Assembly: GCF_947487575.1 (NCBI RefSeq)
Contig: NZ_CANKXG010000010.1
Span: 62,001 to 126,000, forward strand
Reading direction: 5' to 3'
From: an uncultured Algibacter sp.
GTDB taxonomy: Bacteria; Bacteroidota; Bacteroidia; Flavobacteriales; Flavobacteriaceae
Length of the DNA: 64,000 nt
A model generated the notes under the pieces. That model did no database searches. It saw only the letters and a program-made list of their open reading frames with translations, and was not told where the DNA came from. Shown here one piece after another: positions 7,052-16,287 of this stretch; the first letter of the stretch is position 1; every line of letters begins with the position of its first letter. The position numbers and the translations under genes are program-made.

Positions 7052-10000
7052 GTGAGTAAAACGAGTATCTCTCAAACCTATTTACAGGCTTTGCAAACGC
7101 AAAATCTGCAAAATACTATTGCACAAACTGAAGCAAAAACACATGTAAAAGGCCTTGTAGGCTCTTCGTTTTCCTTTGTAATTTCTACCTTGTTTAAAGC
7201 AGCTGAAAAGCCTTTTTTACTAGTTTTTAACGATAAAGAAGAAGCTGCACATTATCTTAATGATTTAGAACAATTGTTAAATGATAAAGATGTGTTATTC
7301 TATCCAGGAAGTTACAGAAGACCTTACGAAATAGAAGAAACCGATAATGCAAACGTATTATTACGTGCCGAGGTTTTAAACCGCATAAACTCTCAAAAAA
7401 AGCCAGCAATTATTGTTACATATCCGGATGCCCTTTTTGAGCAAGTAGTTACCAGAAAAGAGCTAGAACGTCACACACTAAAAGTTGGTGTCAATGATAA
7501 GGTTTCGATTGATTTCGTAAACGAAGTTTTGTTCGAATACCAATTCAAACGAGTAGATTTTGTAACCGAACCTGGTGAGTTTTCAGTGCGTGGAGGTATA
7601 GTAGATGTGTTTTCATTTTCGCATGACCAACCTTACCGAATTGAGTTTTTTGGCGATGAGGTAGATAGCATCAGAACGTTCGATGTGGAAACACAACTAT
7701 CTATCGAGCAGATTAAAAAAATCAATATTATCCCCAATGTTGCCAATAAATTATTACAAGAAAGCCGACAAAGTTTCTTAAAATATATTGCCCAAAAAAC
7801 GGTAGTGTGTTTAAAAAATGCTGATTTACTATTTTCAAGAATTGATGATTTTTATAATAAAGCCGAATACGCTTTCAAAGCACTTTCAGAAGATATAAAA
7901 CATGCCGAGCCGCATGAGTTGTTTTGTGATGCAACATTGTTAAAAAAGCAATTACTCGACTTTTCAATTGTCGAGTTTGGAACACAAAGTGTCTTTTGTC
8001 ATTCAGAGCAAAGCGAAGAATCTCAAACAATAACATTCAATACAACCCCTCAACCCGCATTCAACAAACAATTCAACCTGTTAATTGAAGATTTAAATGG
8101 CAACCATAATAAAGGTTATACCAATTATATTTCCTGTGTAAGCGAACAACAAGCCAAACGATTTCACGATATTTTTGATGACTCAAATTTAGAAGTAGCA
8201 CCATATAACACGATTATTTTATCCTTACATCAAGGGTTTATAGACCACGATAGTAAAATAGTGTGCTATACCGACCATCAAATCTTTGAGCGTTATCATA
8301 AGTTTCATCTTAAAAATGGTTATGCTAAAAAGCAAGCCATTACCTTAAAAGAGTTGACCAATTTAGATATTGGTGACTATGTAACGCATATCGACCATGG
8401 CATTGGGCGTTTTGGTGGACTTCAGAAAATAGACGTAGAAGGTAAAAAACAAGAAGCCATAAAATTGGTTTACGGAGAGCGGGATGTACTGTATTTAAGT
8501 ATTCATTCGCTTCATAAAATTACTAAGTTTAATGGAAAAGATGGCAAGCCACCAAAAGTTTATAAACTTGGAAGTAAAGCATGGAAAACGCTTAAAGAGA
8601 AAACAAAATCTCGTGTTAAGCATGTTGCTTTCAATCTTATAAAACTCTATGCTAAACGTAAAACCGAAAAAGGCTATCAGTACAATCCAGATAGTTACAT
8701 GCAACACGAGTTGGAAGCCTCATTTATTTACGAGGACACACCCGATCAAAGTACAGCAACTGCAGATATTAAAGTAGACATGGAAAGCGAACGCCCTATG
8801 GATAGACTTATTTGTGGCGATGTAGGTTTCGGTAAAACCGAAGTAGCTATTCGTGCGGCATTCAAGGCTGTAGATAATGGAAAACAAGTAGCAGTCTTAG
8901 TTCCAACCACTATTTTGGCATATCAACATTCCAGAACATTTAAGGAACGTTTAAAAGATTTCCCGGTAACTGTAGATTATGTTAACCGATTTAGAACAGC
9001 CAAAGAAAAACGTGAAACTTTAGAGGGTTTAGAACAAGGTAAGGTCGATATCATAATTGGTACACATCAACTCGTCAATAAAAAGGTAAAGTTTAAAGAT
9101 TTAGGATTGCTGATTGTTGATGAAGAGCAAAAATTCGGCGTAGCAGTAAAAGAAAAACTCAAGACTATAAAAGATAATGTAGATGTATTAACCTTAACCG
9201 CAACTCCAATCCCAAGGACATTACAGTTTAGTTTAATGGCAGCGCGAGATTTATCGGTAATAACCACGCCTCCGCCAAACCGATACCCTATTGAAAGTAA
9301 CGTTATTCGTTTTAGCGAAGAAACTATTCGTGATGCTGTGAGTTACGAGATTCAACGTGGCGGTCAAATATTCTTCATACATAATCGTATTGAGAATATT
9401 AAGGAAGTAGCAGGCATGCTCCAGCGTTTAGTGCCTGATGCTAAAATCGGCATTGGTCATGGGCAAATGGAAGGAAAAAAACTAGAACAGCTTATGCTTC
9501 AGTTTATGGATGGCGCTTTTGATGTTTTGGTAAGTACAACCATTGTAGAAAGCGGATTGGATGTGCCAAATGCAAACACCATTTTTATAAATAATGCCAA
9601 TAATTTTGGCTTGAGCGATTTACATCAAATGCGTGGTCGCGTTGGGAGAAGCAATAAGAAAGCTTTCTGCTATTTTATTACGCCAGAATACTCAGCAATG
9701 ACTGATGATGCTAGAAAACGTATTACAGCTTTAGAACAATTTACAGAACTAGGTAGTGGTTTTAATATTGCGATGAAGGATTTAGAGATCCGCGGCGCAG
9801 GGGATTTATTAGGAGGAGAACAAAGTGGATTTATTAATGAAATAGGTTTCGATACCTATCAAAAAATTTTAAATGAAGCGATTGAAGAACTCAAGGAAAA
9901 TGAGTTTAAGGATTTGTATAATGAAGATGAAGCCAACAAAGTGTATGTTAAAGATGTGACCATTGATTCTGATTTTGAACTCTTATTCCCAGATAGTTAC

Positions 10001-10411
10001 GTAAATAATATAGCAGAACGATTAAGTTTATATACACAATTAAACAGCTTGAAAACCGAAGAAGAATTATATACTTTTGAAACAGAACTAATTGACCGTT
10101 TTGGAGAATTACCAAAACAAGTGACCGATTTGTTAAATAGTGTCCAAATAAAGTGGTTAGCCACTAAAATTGGTTTTGAAAAAATCATAATGAAACAAGG
10201 AAAGCTAATCGGTTATTTTATTAACGACCAGCAAAGTAGTTTTTACCAGAGCCCAAGTTTTACTAAAGTGCTGCAATTTGTACAAAAAAATTCAAGTATT
10301 TGTAAGATGAAGGAAAAACAAACTCGAAATGGTTTACGTTTAATGCTAACATTTGAAAACATAAAAACTGTAAAACAAGCTTTAGCGGTATTAAAACCTA
10401 TTGTGGCTTGA
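7052..10411 (+). CDS. mfd: Transcription-repair coupling factor Mfd
   Basis: The 1119-residue protein releases RNA polymerase stalled at lesions and recruits UvrA. Domains in order: a UvrB-homology module (about 1-300), an RNA polymerase-interaction domain (about 440-510, DYVTHIDHGIGRF), a RecG-like translocase with Walker A GDVGFGKTEV (about 588) and DEEQKFG (about 690), the MRGRVGRS motif, and a C-terminal TRCF domain. The start is GTG. One oddity: CHSEQSEESQ at residues 316-325 is encoded by a short palindromic intergenic-type repeat (GTCATTCAGAGCAAAGCGAAG) inserted in frame, in the variable linker after the UvrB-like module. All helicase motifs are intact, so the enzyme is expected to work. 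Confidence 0.97.
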   Translation: MSKTSISQTYLQALQTQNLQNTIAQTEAKTHVKGLVGSSFSFVISTLFKAAEKPFLLVFNDKEEAAHYLNDLEQLLNDKDVLFYPGSYRRPYEIEETDNANVLLRAEVLNRINSQKKPAIIVTYPDALFEQVVTRKELERHTLKVGVNDKVSIDFVNEVLFEYQFKRVDFVTEPGEFSVRGGIVDVFSFSHDQPYRIEFFGDEVDSIRTFDVETQLSIEQIKKINIIPNVANKLLQESRQSFLKYIAQKTVVCLKNADLLFSRIDDFYNKAEYAFKALSEDIKHAEPHELFCDATLLKKQLLDFSIVEFGTQSVFCHSEQSEESQTITFNTTPQPAFNKQFNLLIEDLNGNHNKGYTNYISCVSEQQAKRFHDIFDDSNLEVAPYNTIILSLHQGFIDHDSKIVCYTDHQIFERYHKFHLKNGYAKKQAITLKELTNLDIGDYVTHIDHGIGRFGGLQKIDVEGKKQEAIKLVYGERDVLYLSIHSLHKITKFNGKDGKPPKVYKLGSKAWKTLKEKTKSRVKHVAFNLIKLYAKRKTEKGYQYNPDSYMQHELEASFIYEDTPDQSTATADIKVDMESERPMDRLICGDVGFGKTEVAIRAAFKAVDNGKQVAVLVPTTILAYQHSRTFKERLKDFPVTVDYVNRFRTAKEKRETLEGLEQGKVDIIIGTHQLVNKKVKFKDLGLLIVDEEQKFGVAVKEKLKTIKDNVDVLTLTATPIPRTLQFSLMAARDLSVITTPPPNRYPIESNVIRFSEETIRDAVSYEIQRGGQIFFIHNRIENIKEVAGMLQRLVPDAKIGIGHGQMEGKKLEQLMLQFMDGAFDVLVSTTIVESGLDVPNANTIFINNANNFGLSDLHQMRGRVGRSNKKAFCYFITPEYSAMTDDARKRITALEQFTELGSGFNIAMKDLEIRGAGDLLGGEQSGFINEIGFDTYQKILNEAIEELKENEFKDLYNEDEANKVYVKDVTIDSDFELLFPDSYVNNIAERLSLYTQLNSLKTEEELYTFETELIDRFGELPKQVTDLLNSVQIKWLATKIGFEKIIMKQGKLIGYFINDQQSSFYQSPSFTKVLQFVQKNSSICKMKEKQTRNGLRLMLTFENIKTVKQALAVLKPIVA
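7997..8023 (+). repeat. Short repeat inserted in frame in mfd
   Basis: The 27 bases around GTCATTCAGAGCAAAGCGAA match the style of intergenic repeats of the type GTCATTCTGAGCGAAGTCGAAGAATCT and encode CHSEQSEES without breaking the mfd frame. Confidence 0.6.
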
Positions 10412-10445
10412 TTATTGATTTTTAATTAAAGAATAAATTAAATAA

Positions 10446-11774
10446 ATGAAACGCTTATTTTTCACTGTACTTTTGCTTCCTAGTTTGCTTTTAGCACAAC
10501 ATACAATAAAAGGCACTTTTTCTCCAGCGAAAGAGTACAATTTTGCATTATTATATAAAGTGAATCCTACCATGTCGGACTATGTTACAAATGCTGAAAT
10601 TGGAGAGGATGGGAGTTTCGAATTTAAATTAGATTCAACCAATACAAAGGGCACGTATCGTTTAGTATACGCTGTGCCCCAAGAAGATTATAATTTTGAT
10701 ATTATTTATAACGGCAAAGAAGATATTGAACTAGTATTTAATTCGGAAACGGGTGTAGAATTTAAAAAATCTAATGAAAATAAATTATTGGCATCTTATA
10801 CCAATAGTATGTCTATGGTAACCCAAAGTATTGGTAATTATTTTAGTCAAGAAAGTAAAGATACCATGGCTTTGAAAGCTATTTTTAAAACACAGAAAGA
10901 AACACAAGAAAGTTTTGAGAAATTAGCTAAAAACACAAGAGCACTAGCTTTTATAAAAGCCAATAAGCCCTATATTCCAAAAAAGATTGTAGATGTAAAT
11001 ACCTATATCAATTATTTAAAAAAGCATTATTTTGATTATGTTGATTTTAATGATTCTATACTTCAAAGTTCTAATTTTTTAGAGGAGCGTATGCTTAATT
11101 ATGTTTTTGGAATGTCTTCAGGTTCTAAGGATGAATTAGAAAATTATAAAGAAAACATTGATGTGGTTTATAGCCAGATGAAAATGGCTCCAGAAGAGGT
11201 TCAGCGTATTTTATTATTCGATTTATGGCAACAGATGGCCGATTTAAAACATGAGTCTGTGTCAAATTATATTGCCGAGAATTACTTAATGGATGTGGCA
11301 GTTAATCTTAACGACCAAGAACTTTTACAGTCATTAATATTGTATCAAAACCTTTCAAAAGGGACTGTTGCCCCCGATTTTGATGTTGAAATAAAAGAAA
11401 AAGACAAAGTAATAACAAAGAAGTTAACCGAATTAAAAGGTGCTGAAAATTATGTTATTGTTTTTTGGAGTAGCACATGTTCACATTGTTTGGATGAGGT
11501 ACCGCAGTTACAAAAGTTTGTAAATTCTTTAGAAGAAAACAAAGTACAAGTTGTAGCTATTGGTTTAGAAGATGAACCATATGGCTGGAAAAATTTAACC
11601 TATGACTACCCAGAATTTATTCATGTTTATGGGGAGGGAAAATGGGATAATGAAATAGGAGATGCATACGGTGTTACTTCTACACCAACCTATTTTGTGT
11701 TAGACAAAGACAAGAAAATCGTTGTAAAACCTTTGGACTTTGATGTGTTGAAGGAGTACTTTGAAACGAAATAA
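10446..11774 (+). CDS. TlpA-like thioredoxin-fold lipid-free periplasmic protein
   Basis: A 442-residue protein with a signal peptide (MKRLFFTVLLLPSLLLAQ). The N-terminal half (about 20-110) is a beta-rich DUF4369-like segment (IKGTFSPAKEYNFALLYKV), followed by a helical middle, then a thioredoxin/AhpC-TSA domain with the redox pair C345-S-H-C348 (FWSSTCSHCLDEVPQ) and a cis-Pro region TSTPTYFVLD. It is thus a periplasmic thiol-disulfide oxidoreductase, probably reducing in type, as for TlpA/ResA. It starts 34 bp after mfd on the same strand and may be read through from it. The partner protein is not evident locally. Confidence 0.85.
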   Translation: MKRLFFTVLLLPSLLLAQHTIKGTFSPAKEYNFALLYKVNPTMSDYVTNAEIGEDGSFEFKLDSTNTKGTYRLVYAVPQEDYNFDIIYNGKEDIELVFNSETGVEFKKSNENKLLASYTNSMSMVTQSIGNYFSQESKDTMALKAIFKTQKETQESFEKLAKNTRALAFIKANKPYIPKKIVDVNTYINYLKKHYFDYVDFNDSILQSSNFLEERMLNYVFGMSSGSKDELENYKENIDVVYSQMKMAPEEVQRILLFDLWQQMADLKHESVSNYIAENYLMDVAVNLNDQELLQSLILYQNLSKGTVAPDFDVEIKEKDKVITKKLTELKGAENYVIVFWSSTCSHCLDEVPQLQKFVNSLEENKVQVVAIGLEDEPYGWKNLTYDYPEFIHVYGEGKWDNEIGDAYGVTSTPTYFVLDKDKKIVVKPLDFDVLKEYFETK

Positions 11775-11781
11775 TATGCCA

Positions 11782-12141
11782 TTAGAAGTGATAAAAAGCA
11801 TTTTCTAAATGCTCGATATTAAAACCTTTACCTTCTTTTACAATAGCTATAATATCAAAGCGCACTTCAACATTTAAATCGTTTACTGTTACATATTCAT
11901 CAACAGCTTTAACTAAGCGTTGAATCTGTTTTGGTTTTACAAAATCTTGTGGGTCTCCAAAATCGGTAGTCGAGCGTGTTTTTACTTCAACAATAGCAAG
12001 AATATCTCCTTTTTGAGCTATAATATCAACTTCTGCTTTTTCGAAACGGTAGTTTCGTTCTACAATTTCATAGTTGTTTTTCAGAAGAAAATCTACTGCT
12101 AATTGTTCACCTTTTTTACCTAGCTCGTTGTGTTGTGCCAT
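11782..12141 (-). CDS. YraN/UPF0102 family endonuclease-like protein
   Basis: A 119-residue protein matching the UPF0102 (YraN) family in length. The PD-(D/E)XK-like fold core is visible: GKKGEQLAVDFLLKNNYEIVERNYR, then AEVDIIAQKGDILAIVEVKTRS, where the D and EVK motif correspond to the nuclease-type active site, and a final VRFDIIAI. The biological role in most bacteria is unknown; a link with Holliday-junction processing has been suggested from the fold. It converges with the TlpA-like gene with a 7-bp gap. The small plus-strand ORFs over it are shadows. Confidence 0.9.
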   Translation of the reverse strand: MAQHNELGKKGEQLAVDFLLKNNYEIVERNYRFEKAEVDIIAQKGDILAIVEVKTRSTTDFGDPQDFVKPKQIQRLVKAVDEYVTVNDLNVEVRFDIIAIVKEGKGFNIEHLENAFYHF

Positions 12142-12163
12142 TTTACAATATTATGATTTTTTG

Positions 12164-12176
12164 TCCTTCAGAAGGA
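12164..12176 (-). terminator. Possible short hairpin after the lipoprotein gene
   Basis: TCCTTC A GAAGGA, read on the minus strand, is followed by ACAAAAAATC rather than a clean T-run, so termination is uncertain. It sits between the unrecognised lipoprotein and yraN. Confidence 0.3.
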
Positions 12177-12203
12177 GGGACGGCATTGTTGATTGTATTA
12201 ACG

Positions 12204-13418
12204 TTATTCGATATGCGTTACTTCTAGTCCATAAAAAGAGTTTCCTTTTTCAACTATGCGATTGAAATGTGGGATTGAATAATCCCAGATATGGATTATT
12301 GGTGTTTCAATCTTTATTTCAGTAAGTTCTTCTCGATTTAGTTCACTTAAGATTTTATTGAATTTTATTTTTGATTTTTCTTCTCTTACTTCTTGATATA
12401 CTGAATTGATTATGGCGTTCATTTCTAAGAAACTAAAATAATTAGATTCTAAATCATAAAGGTTTAAAAGGGTGTTATTATCTTCAATCCAAGGTTTGAT
12501 AAGGTTTTTCAAATGATTAGTTTCAACAATCGTATCATTAAAATAAATGGTATTATTTTTTAATAGGATTAATTTTATGTTTGGTTTTTCATTGTTTAAA
12601 TCTGAATAATATAATAGAGGCGGTGGAGGTGGTGTCTGATATTTATTAGCTGAAGTATTACTGTGATAATTGTCATTTTCTCTAAATGGAGGAAGTCTTT
12701 TTGTTAACTTTTCATATTTGTAATACAAACCAAGTGAATCATTATATTTCAACAGGATATTATTAATAAGACATATTTTTAGTTGATTGATTTTCTTATG
12801 TTCGAAAAATATGTCTTCAATGTATTTCATTGGAGTTGACTTATCTGCAAATAAATAGGTTGAATAGAAGGGGATTAATTCATGCCTTTCAGAAGCTCTT
12901 TCGTTATTTATGAATGCAGGTAAATCGTTTATTTCAGCATATTTATCATTCAACTGTAAACTGAATTTATTATTGTCCGTACGTTTTCCAAATAATATAT
13001 AATACCTTGAATCTTTATAATTTAGATTATCGAATTTAAAGTAATCTGAATTTAGTTTAGGTACCTCAATTTCGGTTATAGGTTTGTCATATAACCAGTT
13101 ATATATACTATCATTATTATCTCTTACATAAAACGAATTGTGTAATAAAAGAGTGTCTTTAATGATATTAGTTTTGATAGCCCAGTTATTGAATAAAAAC
13201 TGATTGTTTTCAATTTTTAAAGAAAACTTATGTGAATGATTAAAACTCCAATAATTAAATTTAATAGAATTATTTTCAATATGAAAATGGGATGGAGTTT
13301 CTTGTTCATTGTTATTTGATTGGAATATATCAAGTGACCATTTGCCGTTATATTTTTCTTTGTTGTCACAAGAAATAAGACAGAAAATTAAAATAAAAAA
13401 GAGAAGAATACTTTTCAT
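12204..13418 (-). CDS. Unrecognised lipoprotein
   Basis: A 404-residue protein with a lipoprotein signal (LILIFCLISCDNKE, Cys at about 17), so it is probably anchored in the outer or inner membrane facing the periplasm. The first part (KYNGKWSLDIFQSN, then alternating short beta strands) resembles the lipocalin-like beta domains of Bacteroidota lipoproteins, but I recognise no defined family. A run of prolines (QTPPPPPLLYY) splits the protein at about residue 265. Codon use is strikingly AT-rich, with many Asn, Ile and Lys codons, suggesting a fast-evolving or acquired gene. It lies alone between yraN and the metal permease genes. Confidence 0.65.
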   Translation of the reverse strand: MKSILLFFILIFCLISCDNKEKYNGKWSLDIFQSNNNEQETPSHFHIENNSIKFNYWSFNHSHKFSLKIENNQFLFNNWAIKTNIIKDTLLLHNSFYVRDNNDSIYNWLYDKPITEIEVPKLNSDYFKFDNLNYKDSRYYILFGKRTDNNKFSLQLNDKYAEINDLPAFINNERASERHELIPFYSTYLFADKSTPMKYIEDIFFEHKKINQLKICLINNILLKYNDSLGLYYKYEKLTKRLPPFRENDNYHSNTSANKYQTPPPPPLLYYSDLNNEKPNIKLILLKNNTIYFNDTIVETNHLKNLIKPWIEDNNTLLNLYDLESNYFSFLEMNAIINSVYQEVREEKSKIKFNKILSELNREELTEIKIETPIIHIWDYSIPHFNRIVEKGNSFYGLEVTHIE

Positions 13419-13462
13419 AATGGCTAGTGTTTAAGATTATAGCCACAATAAAGATACTAAAG

Positions 13463-14623
13463 TTACCCCCTAAACAAAAAGAAATCGTCTTTCATGTGTT
13501 CAATTTTACCGTCTTCATTGGTAATAATATAATCAATAGCTTGAGACGTGAAATCTTCACCTTTTTCAGTTAATGATACAATGTTTTTATTAAATTGAAT
13601 CATATTGTTTTTTAAAGCTAAATCTAAAACGGTTTTTGAACGTACTTTTTGCCAATTAATGTGTTCGTTGAGGTGGTTTACATGACGTTCACGTTCTTCG
13701 GTATGGTTTTTTAAATGAAGCAAAAACGTTAATAGTGAGACTTCTGTACGTTGTTGTTTTTCACGATACATAACAGCAATAACGCCTTTATTTGGCGCAA
13801 ATAAATACACGCTTAAGAACAATAATCCTAACATAGTTGTGATTGATCCAGCAATGGAAGCATCCAACCAATGAGCTAACCAATACCCAGAAATAGCACT
13901 AAATATTCCAAAACTTATGGAATATATAAGCATGCGTTTTAAATCATTAGTTAATAAATAGGCTGTTGCAGCAGGTGCAATCATTAAGGCGACTACCAAA
14001 ATAGCACCAACAGCATCAAAAGCACCCACGGTGGTTATGGATGACACAGACATTAGTCCGTAATGAATAACTGTAGGCGAAAATCCTAAAGATGCAGCTA
14101 AACCAGCATCAAAGGTGCTTACTTTTAATTCTTTAAAGAATGCTATTAATAAACCTACGGTAATAATTAAAATACTTCCAATAATCCATAATGATTTTGG
14201 TCCTACATCAATGCCCGAAATGATAAGTCTATCAAAAGGTGCAAACGCTAATTCGCCTAATAAAACAGCATCAACATCTAAATGAACATCATTAGCATTT
14301 TTGGCTATCATAATCACTCCAATACTAAATAGAATTGGGAACACCAGTCCAATGGCGGTATCTTCTTTTACTAAGCCTGTTTTTTGAATATATTCTACTA
14401 AAACAACTGTAATAATTCCTGTAATTGCAGCCAAAAAAATAAGTAAAGGAGAATTTAAATCCTGAGTGATAAAAAAGCCAATAACAATACCGGGTAAAAT
14501 AGAATGGCTAATGGCATCACTAATCATCGCCATTTTTCTGAGCACCAAAAACGTCCCCGGAATAGCACAAGCTATAGCAACCAAACTCGCAATAAGCTGT
14601 ATTTCTATTTGTGCATTACTCAT
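13463..14623 (-). CDS. Metal ABC transporter permease with C-terminal winged-helix-like tail (second permease)
   Basis: An integral inner-membrane permease of the ZnuB/MntB/TroCD (ABC-3) family. About eight hydrophobic segments occur between residues 5 and 280 (MSNAQ numbering), with the family motif LRKMAMISDAISHSILPGIVIGF near the N-terminus. The last 90 or so residues are soluble and look like a winged-helix/DtxR-like tail (VLDLALKNNMIQFNKNIVSLTEKGEDF), as in some two-domain permeases. The ORF track starts 17 codons earlier, but ATG at 14623 (MSNAQIEIQ) overlaps the stop of the upstream permease as ATGAGTAA, so this is the better start (386 aa). It works with the other permease and the ATPase to import divalent metal. 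Confidence 0.85.
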   Translation of the reverse strand: MSNAQIEIQLIASLVAIACAIPGTFLVLRKMAMISDAISHSILPGIVIGFFITQDLNSPLLIFLAAITGIITVVLVEYIQKTGLVKEDTAIGLVFPILFSIGVIMIAKNANDVHLDVDAVLLGELAFAPFDRLIISGIDVGPKSLWIIGSILIITVGLLIAFFKELKVSTFDAGLAASLGFSPTVIHYGLMSVSSITTVGAFDAVGAILVVALMIAPAATAYLLTNDLKRMLIYSISFGIFSAISGYWLAHWLDASIAGSITTMLGLLFLSVYLFAPNKGVIAVMYREKQQRTEVSLLTFLLHLKNHTEERERHVNHLNEHINWQKVRSKTVLDLALKNNMIQFNKNIVSLTEKGEDFTSQAIDYIITNEDGKIEHMKDDFFLFRG

Positions 14624-15650
14624 TGTTTTCGTTTTGTTGGTTGTACAAATTGGATGCGGTTTTAAAGCCTTCATCAGTTAAACTCCACATGGCACCATCT
14701 AGTTTTACATAATTTTTTTGAACTAATTTTTGCAAAGTTGTTTTTGTATAACCTTGAAAATTATTTAAGATTTTAATGGCATGAGGATGTGATATGTTTT
14801 CGTGAGTTTCTGCAATATGAAACATAAACGAAAGTGTTTTTTGCAGTTTTAAATCACGGCGGTTTTTTATAAAACGGATTTGTTTAAACAATAAACCGCG
14901 ACTTGGGGAAAAAATAAAAGAAAAAATAACAAAAACACCTGCAACAATAACAATGACTGGCCCTGTAGATAAATTATTTTGACTGGCACTTATTGCTGTG
15001 CCAAAAACGCCTGAAAATGCCCCAAAAATAGCTGCTAAAAAGACCATAACAGATAAGCTATTTGTCCATTGTCTTGCCGCTGCTGCCGGTGCTAATAACA
15101 TGGCACTCATTAAAACTACGCCTACAGTTTGTAAACCTAAAACAATGGCTAATACAATAAATGATGTGATTAAAATATCAATAAACTTGGTATTGAAACC
15201 TAGTGTTTTGGTATAATCTGCATCAAAAAGCAGAATTTTAAATTCTTTCCAAAATAAAAGCAATACAAATAAACAAGCTCCTGTTACGATGGCCATCATC
15301 CAAACATCACTTTCTACTAATGTTGCTGCTTGTCCGAATAAATATTTATCCAATCCTGCTTGATTAGCATTGGGTTGTTTTTGAATGAATGTGAGTAATA
15401 ACATACCAAATCCAAAAAATAAGGATAGAATTAAACCTAAAGCGGTATCTGATTTTAAATGGGTTTTTTTAATGATACCTCTAATCCAAAAGGTGCCTAT
15501 GAGTCCGCTAACCAACGCACCTAATAACAATACATTACTGTTTTTTGCTCCAGTAATTAAAAAGGCAATAGCTATTCCGGGTAATGCTGCATGAGAAATG
15601 GCATCACCCAAAAGGCTTTGTTTTCTTAATACAGCGAAACTACCTAGCAT
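14616..15650 (-). CDS. Metal ABC transporter permease (first permease); start codon unclear
   Basis: An ABC-3 family permease. From its first Met it begins within the family motif (MLGSFAVLRKQSLLGDAISHAALPG), so the first membrane helix is missing. The same frame upstream encodes a convincing helix (TDYTLRTITLGTAILGAVTG) back to base 15761, but with no ATG, GTG or TTG. Translation may therefore begin at a rare codon (for example ATC at 15743) just after the preceding gene's stop, or the sequence differs here. The C-terminal tail again looks winged-helix-like (LQKLVQKNYVKLDGAMWSLTDEGFKT). Overlap with the second permease is ATGAGTAA. Confidence 0.8.
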   Translation of the reverse strand: MLGSFAVLRKQSLLGDAISHAALPGIAIAFLITGAKNSNVLLLGALVSGLIGTFWIRGIIKKTHLKSDTALGLILSLFFGFGMLLLTFIQKQPNANQAGLDKYLFGQAATLVESDVWMMAIVTGACLFVLLLFWKEFKILLFDADYTKTLGFNTKFIDILITSFIVLAIVLGLQTVGVVLMSAMLLAPAAAARQWTNSLSVMVFLAAIFGAFSGVFGTAISASQNNLSTGPVIVIVAGVFVIFSFIFSPSRGLLFKQIRFIKNRRDLKLQKTLSFMFHIAETHENISHPHAIKILNNFQGYTKTTLQKLVQKNYVKLDGAMWSLTDEGFKTASNLYNQQNENNE

Positions 15651-15747
15651 ACCCGTTACTGCACCTAGTATGGCAGTTCCTAAAGTAATGGTTCTTAGGG
15701 TGTAGTCTGTAAAAACTAGTTTTATGTATTCTGATATATCGATATTA

Positions 15748-16287
15748 TTAAAGTTTATTAATTATCTCATCGGTTGTTTTAACTTCTACCTTGCCTTTTG
15801 TGGGAATCATATTTTTCCAAACCCAATTATAGTGGTCAATTACTTCTTTAGCTTTTAAAGAAGGTCTTTCGCCTGTTGTGTGTCCATCTTTTACAACTGT
15901 AATGTTGTAGTCTTTAGTTAATGCTGATTGTACTGTAGATTCAACACAGAAATCTGTTGCACAACCCGTAATTATTAATTCCGATACTTGTAATTTATTT
16001 AGTTTTGATTGCAGTTTTGATTTGTAAAAAACATCATTAGCATATTTATCAATTAGAATATCGTTTTGTTTTACCATTAAATCATTTAAGTTTTCCCATT
16101 CAATAGATTCTTTTTCAAATTCTCCAGTTCCAGTTCCATCATGTTGAATATAGATTACAGGTAAGTTTTTAGCGCGAAATACGGCAGCAATTTTATTTAT
16201 TCTTTGGATTATACCATTTGTGTCATATCTCGGAGTCTTAGATGTAAAAGACCCTTTTTGCATATCGATTACCAAAAGTGCTTTCAT
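15748..16287 (-). CDS. Isochorismatase-like cysteine hydrolase
   Basis: A 179-residue cysteine hydrolase. The triad is visible: Asp in LLVIDMQ (near residue 7), Lys in [13 protein letters not shown] (about 99-111), and the nucleophile Cys in [15 protein letters not shown] (about 132). The cis-peptide region TGCATD is typical. The family includes isochorismatases, nicotinamidases and N-carbamoyl amidases; it lacks the aryl carrier domain of siderophore enzymes. Its ATG overlaps the stop of the ABC ATPase gene (ATGA), so it is translated with the metal transporter. A link between this enzyme and metal uptake is inferred only from that position. Confidence 0.8.
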   Translation of the reverse strand: MKALLVIDMQKGSFTSKTPRYDTNGIIQRINKIAAVFRAKNLPVIYIQHDGTGTGEFEKESIEWENLNDLMVKQNDILIDKYANDVFYKSKLQSKLNKLQVSELIITGCATDFCVESTVQSALTKDYNITVVKDGHTTGERPSLKAKEVIDHYNWVWKNMIPTKGKVEVKTTDEIINKL

